Below, piece by piece: positions 31,744-41,224 of a DNA stretch of 64,000 nucleotides. Positions within the stretch are counted from its first letter, which is position 1; each line of letters starts with the position of its first letter. The notes under the pieces were generated by a model, which made no database searches, was not told the DNA's origin, and saw only the letters and a list, made by a program, of their open reading frames with translations. The position numbers and the translations under genes are program-made. Source of the DNA: Parabacteroides massiliensis (GTDB lineage: Bacteria; Bacteroidota; Bacteroidia; Bacteroidales; Tannerellaceae); the NCBI RefSeq assembly GCF_900155425.1, contig NZ_LT700189.1, positions 861,787 through 925,786 on the forward strand. Direction: 5' to 3'.

Positions 31744-34047
31744 TTAATAGCTGATTTTACACCCCACAAAATAACTGCGCGGCATTCCGGGACCGTAGAT
31801 ATATTTGGAGTCACGGTCCTTGCCTTGATCGAAATCGTTCTGATAGGCCTCGAATATGTTCTGAACGCCGGCATTCACCTGCAAAGTCACCGACTTATAC
31901 AAAGGGAAATCGTAAGCGACCTTCATATTCAGATCAAAGAAATCAGGCGTTTTCTCTTCCCGGTCATCCGAAACGTAACCGGCCAGATGTTGCACCAGCA
32001 TGGTTCCCGTATAGGTCCCGGTCAGCGAAACGGACAGACGTTTGACCGGCGTAAAGGTGGAAGTGAAATAGCCGTACACATCCGGCGTACGGAACATTTT
32101 TTTCTGTGCCGGCAGGTCCGGGTTCGTCTCGCTCCAAGTCACGGCCTCCTTGTAACGGCTGCGCTGGATGGTGGCGCCCGCCTGAAGTTGCAGCCAGGCA
32201 TATGCCATCTTTCCTTCCAAATTGACTCCCATCACGCGGGCTCCGTCCTTGTTGCGGCGTTCCATGATCAGGTTGCCCTGCTCGTCATGTCCTTTCTCCT
32301 GCAAGAAGAACACATCGCTCAGGTCCGTATAGAAGCCTTCCACCAGCAGGTTCAACTGGACAGGGCCGAAACGATGGTAGAAGTCTGCCGAAGCACTGAC
32401 GCTCTTGGACTTCTCCTCTTTCAGGTCTTCGCCAAGCTGGATAATCGCCACTTCGCCACCGACGGCCGCCACATGCAGATCCTCGTCAAACGCCTGCGGG
32501 GCGCGAAAACCGCTCGAATAGGACAAACGAAGATTGATGTCTTCGGTCGGATTGAAACGGACGTTCGCACGCGGGCTGAAGATCAGATGATCGATCAGAT
32601 TATGTTTGTCGAAACGGCCGCCGACCAGGAAACTCCATTTCTCATTCTTCCACTCGTTCTGCAGGAACAGACTACCGATATGGACCGTCTGGTCCACGAT
32701 GCGGTTATACCCCAACATCTCGTCCTTCAGTTCGTCGAAGTTATATTCCAGGCCGCCGGTAAACTCCGCCGGCATAAACAAGCACTTGTCGGCCGAATAG
32801 GAATACTGCGAGCCGGCGACAACCGTCATGTCCGTCGTGTGCCCGTAGGCATCCGGATTGCGGTTGGTCCCGTAATAACTCTTCCGGTTCGTATGCTGCG
32901 CGGAAGTATAGACGTTCAGCCGATGTTTATAATCTTTGGAGAAAAGGTCGAACTTCAGGCCGCCGCCATTGATGCTGTGGTCCGTCTGTTCCGCCACCCA
33001 CGCTTCGTGAGGCGGCCGGCCGATCTGGTCGCCACCGCGCCGGTATTCGCTTATATTATGGTATTCGAAACTTAGCTTGGAATAGGTGCTCGTCTTCACA
33101 TAAGACCTGAACCCGACCGTCCGGGCTTCCAACTGGCCGAGTTCGGTGAAACCGTCTCCGTCATGGTCGTAAGCCGAACGGTGGCGGCTCTGTCCGAAGA
33201 GATAGATGCCGGCTTTGTGGTCGTCCGTCACCAAAGAAGCATTCAAGGTCGTATTATTGTCCGGCCGGCTTCCTCCGACCATCGTCAGCGAGTGGGCGAT
33301 CTGGGCCGAGTTGCGCAAGGGCTCTTTCGTAATGATATTGATCGTGCCCGCAATGGCCGAAGAACCGAAAAGGGCGGAACCGCCGCCGCGCATGATCTCG
33401 ACGCGCTCGATCATATTGGCCGGAATCTGCTCGAGACCGTACACGCCCGTCAGCGCACTGAATATGGGACGGCTGTCCACCAGTATCTGCGTGTAGGGAC
33501 CTTCCAGTCCATTGATGCGCACCTGCTGGAAACCGCAGTTCTGGCAATTGTTTTCCACCCGTACGCCCGGCTGGAAGTTCAGCCCGTCGGCAAGCGAAGT
33601 GGAATGCGTCGTCTCGAACATTTTCGAATCCAACACGTTCACAAGCGACGGAGCCATACGGCGGGTCGTCTCGTTCCGGTTTGCCGAAACCACGACTCCA
33701 TCCAGAGACAGGGCTTCTTCTTCCGCCTCGAAATTGATTTCCAACGTCTTTCCCTTTTTCAACGTCACGGGTGTCTCGACCGTTTTATAGCCCATCGTCT
33801 TCATCACGACCGTGAACGTCCCTTCGGGCAGGTTCTTCAGATAATAATGTCCCGTGGCGTCGGTCGCAGTCCCGATAGTCGTCCCTTTCAGAAAGATCGT
33901 AATAAAGGACAAGTGTTCGCCGGTTTTCCGGTCCACTACATGCCCGACAATGTTCGCGTCCGATGGATTCAAGGCAGGACCATCCTCCGCCCGCGCAACC
34001 GTAAAGGCACAGCACAGGCATAGTATAATTATGACAATCTTATTCAT
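31744..34047 (-). CDS. TonB-dependent outer membrane receptor
   Basis: This receptor has 767 residues from ATG 34047. A signal peptide (MNKIVIIILCLCCAFTVARA) is followed by a CarboxypepD_reg-like domain (about 30-105, GHVVDRKTGEHLSF), a plug domain (VVSANRNETTRRMAPSLVNV to about 235, with MRGGGSALFGSSAIAG) and a 22-strand barrel ending in a terminal aromatic-containing strand (YFVGCKISY). It would import a large or scarce ligand with energy from TonB. The small His-rich protein encoded upstream on the same strand suggests a metal or metal complex; that is inference. Its upstream region carries a tandem array of short palindromes. An in-frame start at 34125 is less likely because it would hide the signal peptide. 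Confidence 0.92.
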   Translation of the reverse strand: MNKIVIIILCLCCAFTVARAEDGPALNPSDANIVGHVVDRKTGEHLSFITIFLKGTTIGTATDATGHYYLKNLPEGTFTVVMKTMGYKTVETPVTLKKGKTLEINFEAEEEALSLDGVVVSANRNETTRRMAPSLVNVLDSKMFETTHSTSLADGLNFQPGVRVENNCQNCGFQQVRINGLEGPYTQILVDSRPIFSALTGVYGLEQIPANMIERVEIMRGGGSALFGSSAIAGTINIITKEPLRNSAQIAHSLTMVGGSRPDNNTTLNASLVTDDHKAGIYLFGQSRHRSAYDHDGDGFTELGQLEARTVGFRSYVKTSTYSKLSFEYHNISEYRRGGDQIGRPPHEAWVAEQTDHSINGGGLKFDLFSKDYKHRLNVYTSAQHTNRKSYYGTNRNPDAYGHTTDMTVVAGSQYSYSADKCLFMPAEFTGGLEYNFDELKDEMLGYNRIVDQTVHIGSLFLQNEWKNEKWSFLVGGRFDKHNLIDHLIFSPRANVRFNPTEDINLRLSYSSGFRAPQAFDEDLHVAAVGGEVAIIQLGEDLKEEKSKSVSASADFYHRFGPVQLNLLVEGFYTDLSDVFFLQEKGHDEQGNLIMERRNKDGARVMGVNLEGKMAYAWLQLQAGATIQRSRYKEAVTWSETNPDLPAQKKMFRTPDVYGYFTSTFTPVKRLSVSLTGTYTGTMLVQHLAGYVSDDREEKTPDFFDLNMKVAYDFPLYKSVTLQVNAGVQNIFEAYQNDFDQGKDRDSKYIYGPGMPRSYFVGCKISY

Positions 34048-34120
34048 TTCGTTTGTTCTGATAAAATAAATAATGATAAAAAAATAACTGGAAAACTTTA
34101 CACGCAACAGCAGCTTCCTT

Positions 34121-34254
34121 TGCATGAAAATTTTGTTTCATGCAGGAGAAAATAAAGTTTCCCGCCGGAGAAAATAAATTTTCACCTATATGAAAGAGAC
34201 TGAAAATTTATTTCCACCATTTCTCAAAAGGTGAAAACTTTTTGAAATTCCACC
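34121..34254. repeat. Tandem array of short palindromes upstream of the TonB receptor
   Basis: Five adjacent units share the pattern GGxGxAAA...TTTCxCC: 34121-34144 (arms TGCATGAAA / TTTCATGCA), 34145-34166, 34167-34186, 34201-34218 and 34230-34254 (arms GGTG / CACC). Neighbouring units also pair with one another (AAATAAATTTTCA with TGAAAATTTATTT). They fill most of the gap between the His-rich gene and the receptor. They may be operators, RNA hairpins or copies of a dispersed repeat. Confidence 0.65.
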
Positions 34255-34274
34255 AACGGATAGACGCTATTTTA

Positions 34275-34616
34275 TCAGGCAAAAGGAGGAGCGCGAAGAG
34301 ACAGTTTCCCCAGGACGGGGATCAGGTGATTCGGATAGACCGGATTTTCAATTACTTTATAATTCGATGCGGCATAAATCTGCAGGAGTAACGAATGAAC
34401 CACGCCATCCTGCACCTGCACGATCGTCAGCAAATGAAACAGCTGGACTTCCGAAAGAGACGAGTGATGATGGCAAGTGCCGTCTGCCGTCTTCTTGAAC
34501 GGGTGCGAATGGACAATCGTCGTGCCACTCTCGACATGGACGTGCATAAACAAAGAAATACTGCTGTAGTACACTATAAAAAGTGCAGGCAGCAACCATT
34601 TCATATATTTAGCCAT
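34275..34616 (-). CDS. Small His-rich exported protein next to TonB receptor
   Basis: This protein has 113 residues from ATG 34616 (a GTG at 34628 and an ATG at 34604 are alternatives). A hydrophobic N-terminus (WLLPALFIVYYSSISLFMHV) acts as signal or anchor. It is followed by histidine clusters: HVHVESGTTIVHSHPF, then CHHHSS, then QLFHLL. The C-terminus ends LRAPPFA, recalling the RxPP end of small DUF2946-type proteins found beside metal-uptake genes. A role in metal binding in the periplasm is inferred from the histidines and from the receptor gene downstream on the same strand. I do not recognise a named family with certainty. Confidence 0.7.
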   Translation of the reverse strand: MAKYMKWLLPALFIVYYSSISLFMHVHVESGTTIVHSHPFKKTADGTCHHHSSLSEVQLFHLLTIVQVQDGVVHSLLLQIYAASNYKVIENPVYPNHLIPVLGKLSLRAPPFA

Positions 34617-34654
34617 TGTCTGTTTCACATTCTGCTCCTGTTAAATTAAGAACG

Positions 34655-34686
34655 CGAAGATAAAACAAATAGCCGAGACCAGCAAA
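34655..34686 (-). promoter_or_regulatory. Promoter of the His-rich / TonB receptor unit
   Basis: On the minus strand a perfect -33 TTTG (34683-34686), a 20-base spacer and TATCTTCG (34655-34662, one mismatch from TAnnTTTG) precede the small His-rich gene. Confidence 0.55.
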
Positions 34687-34797
34687 TACACAAAAATCGA
34701 GCAACTAAATGTAAGCGACCGATGCCATATTCATAATAAATTGTTACTTTTGTGCGCAATTTTCGAAAGACAAACAATAAATAAACATATAAAGTCT

Positions 34798-37083
34798 ATG
34801 GCTAAGATCACTAAAGAAGATGCACTCCGCTATCATGCGGAAGGCAAACCGGGAAAGATAGAAGTCATTCCCACCAAGCCCTATAGTACCCAGACGGATT
34901 TGTCGCTGGCTTATTCGCCGGGCGTCGCCGAACCTTGTCTGGAAATCGAGAAGAATCCGTTGGATGCTTACAAATATACTTCTAAAGGAAACCTGGTAGC
35001 CGTCATTTCAAATGGTACTGCCGTGTTGGGATTAGGAGATATAGGCCCGTTGGCGGGCAAGCCGGTGATGGAAGGAAAAGGATTGTTGTTCAAGATATTT
35101 GCCGGTATCGACGTCTTCGACATCGAAGTGAACGAGAAAGACCCTGACAAATTTATCGAGACGGTCAAGGCCATCGCCCCCACTTTCGGCGGCATCAACC
35201 TCGAAGATATCAAAGCTCCCGAATGTTTCAAGATCGAAACACGCCTGAAAGAAGAACTGGACATTCCGGTCATGCATGACGACCAACACGGGACGGCCAT
35301 TATCTCCGGAGCAGGTCTGATCAACGCACTGGAGGTTGCCGGAAAGAAGATCGAAGATGTGAAGATCGTCGTGAACGGTGCCGGAGCCGCTTCCATTTCT
35401 TGCACGAAACTATACATAATGTTAGGGGCAAAGAAGGAAAACATCATCATGTGCGACAGCAAAGGGGTTATCTCCACGCATCGTACGGACCTGAACGAAT
35501 CCAAGAAATTCTTCGCCACCGACCGCGACATCAAGACATTGGCGGAAGCCGTCGTCGGAGCGGACGTGTTCTTGGGATTATCGGTTGCCAACGTGTTGAC
35601 GCAGGATATGGTCCGCTCCATGAATGCGAACCCGATCGTGTTCGCTTTGGCCAACCCGAATCCGGAAATCTCGTATGCCGACGCAATGGCTTCACGCGAT
35701 GATATTATTTTTGCCACAGGCCGTTCCGACTATCCGAACCAGATCAACAATGTGTTGGGATTCCCTTATATCTTCCGCGGAGCATTGGATACGCACGCCA
35801 AAGCGATCAACGAAGAGATGAAATTAGCAGCCGTCTATGCCATTGCCGAACTGGCCAAAGAACCGGTTCCCGACGTCGTAAACGCTGCCTACAAGCTGAA
35901 ACGCACCACTTTCGGACGCGATTATATCCTGCCGAAAGCGCTCGATCCGCGACTCCTCACCCGTGTTTCCTGTGCCGTTGCCAAGGCAGCCATCGAATCC
36001 GGCGTATCCCGTAAGACGATCACCGACTGGGAAGGATATGCAAACCACCTGCGCGAAATGATGGGATATGACAACAAGCTGCTCCGTTCGTTCACCGACA
36101 TGGCAAAAGCCAATCCGAAACGGGTAGTCTTTGCAGAAGCCAACCATGTCAACATGCTGAAAGCCGCTGCCGAGGCAAAAGCCGAAGGTATCTGCATCCC
36201 CATCCTGCTGGGCAACGAAGAACGTTTGGCTAAGATCGCGGCTGAAGAAAACATCAGCCTCGAAGGTATCGAGATCGTCAACCTTCGCCACGACCGCGAA
36301 ACGGAACGCCGCCATCGTTACGCCAAGATACTGTCCGAGAAGAAAGCCCGCGAAGGCGTGACGTATGCAGAGGCTTGCGAAAAGATGGTCGACCGCAACG
36401 CATTCGGTATGATGATGGTCGAGACAGGCGACGCCGATGCTTTCGTGACGGGCGTTTACAGCCGCTACTCCGAAGTGACCAAGATGGCAGAGCAGATCAT
36501 CGGCATCCGTCCGTCTTACACGCATTTCGGAGCTCTGAACATCCTGACTTGCAAGAAAGGGACGTTCTTCATCGCCGATACGCTGATCAACCGCCACCCG
36601 TCGACGGAAGTGCTGATCGACATCGCCCGCCTGACCCAGGACGCCGTGAAGTTCTTCGCGCACGAACCGGTCATGGCAATGTTGTCATACTCCAACTTCG
36701 GTTCCGACAAGCAGGGCAGCCCGCTAAAAGTACACGATGCGATCGACTACTTGCACAAAAACTATCCGGATATGATGGTAGACGGCGAAATGCAGGTCAA
36801 CTTCGCTCTGGACAAGAAACTGCGTGACGATATGTATCCGTTCAACAAACTGAAAGGCAAAGACGTCAACACGCTGATCTTCCCGAACCTGAGTTCGGCC
36901 AACAGCGCTTACAAGTTGCTCGACACGCTCGGTATCAGCGAAACGATCGGCCCGATCCAGATGGGCTTGAACAAGCCGATCCACTTCACCGACGTAGAAA
37001 GTTCTACGCGCGATATCTTGAACCTGACGACTGTCGCTGTCGTGGATGCGATTGTACAAGAACAGATCGAAAAAGGAGAATAA
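34798..37083 (+). CDS. maeB: NADP-dependent malic enzyme (MaeB type, malic/phosphotransacetylase fusion)
   Basis: This 761-residue enzyme makes pyruvate and CO2 from malate with NADP. The N-terminal malic enzyme part (about 1-430) has YSPGVAEPCLEIEKNP, HDDQHGTAIISGAGL (metal ligands and substrate site) and NGAGAASISCTKLYIMLGA (nucleotide-binding GxGxxx). The C-terminal third (about 430-760: YTHFGALNILTC, LIFPNLSSANSAYKLL, GPIQMGLNKPIHF) is a phosphotransacetylase-like regulatory domain that in E. coli MaeB responds to acetyl-CoA. ATG 34798 is chosen; the frame is open upstream but crosses the promoter (TACTTTTG at 34745-34752). Confidence 0.96.
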   Translation: MAKITKEDALRYHAEGKPGKIEVIPTKPYSTQTDLSLAYSPGVAEPCLEIEKNPLDAYKYTSKGNLVAVISNGTAVLGLGDIGPLAGKPVMEGKGLLFKIFAGIDVFDIEVNEKDPDKFIETVKAIAPTFGGINLEDIKAPECFKIETRLKEELDIPVMHDDQHGTAIISGAGLINALEVAGKKIEDVKIVVNGAGAASISCTKLYIMLGAKKENIIMCDSKGVISTHRTDLNESKKFFATDRDIKTLAEAVVGADVFLGLSVANVLTQDMVRSMNANPIVFALANPNPEISYADAMASRDDIIFATGRSDYPNQINNVLGFPYIFRGALDTHAKAINEEMKLAAVYAIAELAKEPVPDVVNAAYKLKRTTFGRDYILPKALDPRLLTRVSCAVAKAAIESGVSRKTITDWEGYANHLREMMGYDNKLLRSFTDMAKANPKRVVFAEANHVNMLKAAAEAKAEGICIPILLGNEERLAKIAAEENISLEGIEIVNLRHDRETERRHRYAKILSEKKAREGVTYAEACEKMVDRNAFGMMMVETGDADAFVTGVYSRYSEVTKMAEQIIGIRPSYTHFGALNILTCKKGTFFIADTLINRHPSTEVLIDIARLTQDAVKFFAHEPVMAMLSYSNFGSDKQGSPLKVHDAIDYLHKNYPDMMVDGEMQVNFALDKKLRDDMYPFNKLKGKDVNTLIFPNLSSANSAYKLLDTLGISETIGPIQMGLNKPIHFTDVESSTRDILNLTTVAVVDAIVQEQIEKGE

Positions 37084-37096
37084 TCAAACTTCTCAT

Positions 37097-37137
37097 AAAA
37101 AACAGCGATGAGACTTTTCGTTTCATCGCTGTTTTTT
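37097..37137 (+). terminator. Intrinsic terminator of maeB
   Basis: AAAAAACAGCGATGA and TCATCGCTGTTTTTT pair perfectly over 15 bases, 14 nt after the stop. Confidence 0.92.
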
Positions 37138-37217
37138 ATTATCCGTATACACATATCAGAACAACTTCCCATCCTTTTCTCTATCTTTGTCCCCCAAATT
37201 GTTTAGGTTTCATATTT

Positions 37218-38591
37218 ATGGCTACTACTACCAAAGAAATGACGGAGGGGGCTCCCCTGCCGCTTATTCTCAATTTTACTTTTCCGCTGTTGCTGGGAAA
37301 CATATTGCAACAGACCTATTCGCTTGTGGATGCCGCTATCGTCGGGAAATTCTTGGGGATCAATGATCTGGCGGCGATCGGGGCAAGCACTTCAGTTGTG
37401 TTTCTGATTTTAGGATTTTGCAACGGGTGCTGTTGCGGGTTCGGAATCCCCGTGGCACAGAAATTCGGGGCAAAGGACTACAAGACAATGCGACGATACG
37501 TGACGGTCAGTTTGCAGCTGGCAGCCCTGATGTCGATCGTTATTGCAGTCTTGACAAGCATATACTGCGCCGATATCCTGCGAAGCATGCGGACACCGGA
37601 GAATATTTTTCAGGGAGCATACTATTATCTGCTCGTGACGTTTATCGGAGTGCCTTGCACGTTCTTCTACAACCTGCTGTCCAGCATCATACGTGCACTC
37701 GGTGACAGTAAAACGCCATTCTGGTTTCTGCTGTTCTCTACCGTATTGAACATCGTGCTCGACTTGTTCTGCATCCTCGTGCTGGGATGGGGCGTGTTGG
37801 GGGCCGGTATCGCAACGGTCGTCTCGCAAGGCGTGTCGGCAGTTCTCTGTTATTTTTATATGTACAAGCATTTCCCGATCCTGGGAGGGACAGCCGACGA
37901 TCGGAAATTCCGCTTTCCTCTGGCCAAAAACCTTTTGTATATCGGTGTGCCGATGGGACTTCAATTCTCCATTACGGCAATCGGCAGCATCATGCTTCAA
38001 AGCGCCAACAATGCATTGGGAACAGCTTGCGTAGCCGCTTTCACGGCTGCCATGCGAATCAAGATGTTCTTCATCTGCGCCTTTGAAAGCCTCGGCATAG
38101 CAATGGCAACCTATACGGGACAAAACTACGGAGCCGGAAAACCCGAACGCATCTGGCTGGGGATCAAGGCCAGCTCGTTGATGATGATGATCTACGCCGT
38201 CTTCACTTTTACAATCCTGATATTGACCTCCGACAAGATATCGCTGTTGTTCGTAGACGCTTCGGAAACGGAAATACTGAAGGACACGGTACTTTTCCTC
38301 CATGTCTCCTGCTATTTCTTCCCGATCCTGGGACTGCTCTGCATCTTGCGCTACACCATACAAGGCGCAGGATACACCAACCTGGCGATGCTTTCCGGAG
38401 TTTCCGAAATGATCGCCCGTACGCTGGTCAGTATCTACGCCGTGCCGGTATTCGGATTCCTGGCCGTCTGCTATGGCGACCCGACCGCTTGGATAGCAGC
38501 AGACCTGTTCCTCGTCCCGGCTTTCATATATGTCTACCGGAAACTGAAAGCTTCACTTTCCGGCGTAAAGAAACAAACGGCCTACATGTAA
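37218..38591 (+). CDS. MATE family efflux transporter
   Basis: This 457-residue inner-membrane protein has 12 helices in two halves. PLILNFTFPLLLGNILQQTYSLVDAAIV, split across the first two helices, is the family opening, and NLLSSIIRALGDSKTPFWF follows TM4. The second half repeats the pattern (GVPMGLQFSITAIGSIMLQ). MATE pumps export drugs and cationic metabolites using sodium or protons. A perfect -7 box TATCTTTG lies at 37182-37189, but no clear -33. The next gene begins an RND efflux operon; the link is only by position. Confidence 0.93.
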   Translation: MATTTKEMTEGAPLPLILNFTFPLLLGNILQQTYSLVDAAIVGKFLGINDLAAIGASTSVVFLILGFCNGCCCGFGIPVAQKFGAKDYKTMRRYVTVSLQLAALMSIVIAVLTSIYCADILRSMRTPENIFQGAYYYLLVTFIGVPCTFFYNLLSSIIRALGDSKTPFWFLLFSTVLNIVLDLFCILVLGWGVLGAGIATVVSQGVSAVLCYFYMYKHFPILGGTADDRKFRFPLAKNLLYIGVPMGLQFSITAIGSIMLQSANNALGTACVAAFTAAMRIKMFFICAFESLGIAMATYTGQNYGAGKPERIWLGIKASSLMMMIYAVFTFTILILTSDKISLLFVDASETEILKDTVLFLHVSCYFFPILGLLCILRYTIQGAGYTNLAMLSGVSEMIARTLVSIYAVPVFGFLAVCYGDPTAWIAADLFLVPAFIYVYRKLKASLSGVKKQTAYM

Positions 38592-38672
38592 AATAAACAG
38601 AAAGAAATAAAAAGAGGCAAACATTTATACGGCAGGTCTGTTTTTTAAGGGCTAAATCTAAACAAAAAAGTT

Positions 38673-40076
38673 ATGCACATACGTACATGGTGTTATGTTG
38701 TGCTCTGCCTGTCCCTGCCGATAACGTTGCCTGCACAGAAAGAGCACAAATACCTGGATCACGCGTTACCGGAAGCGTGGCAGGAAGACGACAGTGATTT
38801 TCAACAGACATTGCCGGTAGACGACCGGTGGTGGAAAAACTTCAACGATCCTACGCTGGATTCGCTGATTGAAGTGGCCGTCAAGCAGAACTACTCCGTC
38901 CTGATGGCGGCAGACCGCATCGCTATGGCAAAAGCCAATCTGCGCATACAACAAGGCAGCTATTCGCCGACCTTGGGGCTCGCTGCCGGTTGGACCCGCC
39001 AACAAAGCAGCGGCCATACAAGCAGCCTGCCGCAGACGACAACCCAATACAGCGATGCCGCCTTGTCCATGAACTGGGAGCTCGATGTGTTCGGAAGCAT
39101 CCGCAACCGCGTAAAGGCCCAAAAAGAGAACTTTGCAGCCTCCAAAGAGGACTATAACGCCGTGATGGTCTCCCTTTGCGCACAGGTGGCCTCTGCCTAC
39201 ATCAACCTGCGGGAACTGCAACAGGAAGTGGAAGTCGTCAAAAAGAACTGCCTGTCGCAACAGGCGGTCGTCATGATCACGGAAAAAAGATACGAGACAG
39301 GACTTGTCTCGAAATTGGATGTCGCACAGGCCTTATCCGTCTACTACGACACAAAGTCTTCCCTGCCCATGCTGGAAGCCGGGATCATCCGGTACACAAA
39401 CGCATTGGGCGTACTGATGGGGCTCTATCCCTGGGACGTACGGAAAATCATGGAGACGCGGAAACCTCTGCCGGAATATATCGAGACGGTCGGCATCGGC
39501 ATCCCCGCCAACCTGCTGCTGCGCCGGCCGGACATCCGCGCGGCCGAACGCCTGGTGAATGCACAGGCGGCATCGCTCGGCGCTTCCAAATCGGACTGGT
39601 GGCCGAAGGTTTTCGTCAAGGGGTCGGTAGGCTTCGCTTCCCACGATCTGGACAAACTGGTCAACCATAACAGTTTCACCTACGAGATCGCCCCTGCCAT
39701 CTCCTGGAATTTCTTCCAGGGGACGAAATTGGCGCAGACGACACGACTGGCAAAAGCACAGCTCGACGAGTCGATCCGGCAATTCAACCAGGATGTGCTG
39801 ACAGCCGTCCAGGAAGTGGACAATGCCATGAATTCCTATAAGAACTCGATCAAGCAGATCGTCGCGCTCCGGGAAGTCGTCAACCAGGGGAGACAGACGT
39901 TGGAACTTTCGCTCGACCTCTACAAACAGGGGCTTACTCCTTTCCAGAATGTCCTGGACGCACAACGCTCCCTCCTCTCCTACGAAAACGAACTGACACA
40001 AGCCAAAGGCTCGTCCCTGTTGAGCCTGATACAACTTTACCAGGCGTTAGGCGGCGGTTGGGAAAATGAGAATTAA
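38673..40076 (+). CDS. Outer membrane efflux protein (TolC/OprM family)
   Basis: This 467-residue protein is the outer membrane channel of the tripartite pump encoded here. A signal peptide (about 1-22, CYVVLCLSLPITLPAQ) has no lipobox. Two OEP repeats follow, with DDRWWKNFNDPTLDSLIEVA, TNALGVLMGLYP, PANLLLRRPDIRAAERLVNAQ and LYKQGLTPFQNVLDAQRSLL as the typical marks. It is the first gene of the operon, 26 nt before the adaptor gene; the short gap is AT-rich repeat-like sequence. Confidence 0.93.
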   Translation: MHIRTWCYVVLCLSLPITLPAQKEHKYLDHALPEAWQEDDSDFQQTLPVDDRWWKNFNDPTLDSLIEVAVKQNYSVLMAADRIAMAKANLRIQQGSYSPTLGLAAGWTRQQSSGHTSSLPQTTTQYSDAALSMNWELDVFGSIRNRVKAQKENFAASKEDYNAVMVSLCAQVASAYINLRELQQEVEVVKKNCLSQQAVVMITEKRYETGLVSKLDVAQALSVYYDTKSSLPMLEAGIIRYTNALGVLMGLYPWDVRKIMETRKPLPEYIETVGIGIPANLLLRRPDIRAAERLVNAQAASLGASKSDWWPKVFVKGSVGFASHDLDKLVNHNSFTYEIAPAISWNFFQGTKLAQTTRLAKAQLDESIRQFNQDVLTAVQEVDNAMNSYKNSIKQIVALREVVNQGRQTLELSLDLYKQGLTPFQNVLDAQRSLLSYENELTQAKGSSLLSLIQLYQALGGGWENEN

Positions 40077-40102
40077 AAATTAAGAATAAAAAAATAAGAG
40101 AG

Positions 40103-41218
40103 ATGAAGACTGCTATTAAAATAGGGATTATGGGATTGTCCATCATCCTGCTTGCCGGATGCAAAGAGAAAAGTCACCAGACGGAGACGCCGGCCCCTTC
40201 CATCAGTGTCGCGACACCGGTCGTGCAAGACATCACGCTGACAAAAGACTATCCGGGCTATTTGAGCTCCGACCGCATGGTCAACCTGGTAGCACGCGTG
40301 AACGGATACCTGCAATCCTCGCAACTCGTGCCGGGTGCGAAAGTAAAGAAAGGCGATCTGATATTCGTGATCGAACCGGAAGTCTACCAAAACAATGTCA
40401 GCCAGGCGGAAGCTGCGCTGAACACGGCCAAAGCCCAGGTCGAATATGCCCGCAGCAATTACGAACGCATGAAAGAAGCCGCCAAAAGCGGAGCCGTCAG
40501 CCAGATACAGGTCTTGCAAGCCGAATCGACCGCAGCGGAAATGGAAGCATCCGTACACAATGCCGAAGCTGCTTTGAAAACCGCCCGGACCAACCTGAGC
40601 TATTGCTACATTCGGGCTCCCTACGACGGACGTGTCACCCGTGCCAGCTATGACGTAGGCAATTATATCAACGGTGCCGGCCAGCCCGTCACTTTGGCTA
40701 CCTTATATAAAGACGACCTCATGTACGTCAATTTCAATATAGAAGACAACCAGTTCATGCGGATGAAAATGATTGCCGCCCAGAACGATCCGAACGTCAA
40801 GATGCCAACCCACATTTCCGTACGCCTCGGGCAGGACGGGCGGAAAAGGTACACCGGGACATTGGACTATCTCTCGCCCAACGTCGACCTGTCGACCGGT
40901 ACGCTGAACGTCCGCGCCAATCTCGAAAACAAAGACGGCGAACTGAAAAGCGGGCTGTACGTAACGATCACACTGCCCTACAGCGAACAGAAAAACGCAG
41001 TCCTCGTGCGCGACGCCTCCATCGGAACCGACCAGTTGGGGAAATTCCTGTATGTCGTAAACGACTCGAATGTCGTACGATACCGCCATATCGAACCCGG
41101 ACAGTTGGTGAACGATACGCTCCGGCAGGTCATCAGCGGCATACGCCCCGACGAACGATATGTGACAACCGCCCTGCTGAAAGTCAGAGACGGCATGAGT
41201 ATTAAGCCTATAAAATAA
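40103..41218 (+). CDS. RND efflux periplasmic adaptor (AcrA family lipoprotein)
   Basis: A lipoprotein of 371 residues with lipobox LLAGC (Cys at about 19). The order is beta-barrel and lipoyl half (ARVNGYLQSSQLVPGAKVKKGD), a coiled-coil hairpin (about 95-150, AEAALNTAKAQVEYARSNYE and AEALKTARTNLSY-type heptads), the second lipoyl half (IRAPYDGRVTRASYDVGNYI) and membrane-proximal beta domains. It bridges the inner membrane pump and the outer membrane channel. It sits between the channel gene and the pump gene, 6 nt before the pump. Confidence 0.95.
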   Translation: MKTAIKIGIMGLSIILLAGCKEKSHQTETPAPSISVATPVVQDITLTKDYPGYLSSDRMVNLVARVNGYLQSSQLVPGAKVKKGDLIFVIEPEVYQNNVSQAEAALNTAKAQVEYARSNYERMKEAAKSGAVSQIQVLQAESTAAEMEASVHNAEAALKTARTNLSYCYIRAPYDGRVTRASYDVGNYINGAGQPVTLATLYKDDLMYVNFNIEDNQFMRMKMIAAQNDPNVKMPTHISVRLGQDGRKRYTGTLDYLSPNVDLSTGTLNVRANLENKDGELKSGLYVTITLPYSEQKNAVLVRDASIGTDQLGKFLYVVNDSNVVRYRHIEPGQLVNDTLRQVISGIRPDERYVTTALLKVRDGMSIKPIK

Positions 41219-41224
41219 AAAGCT

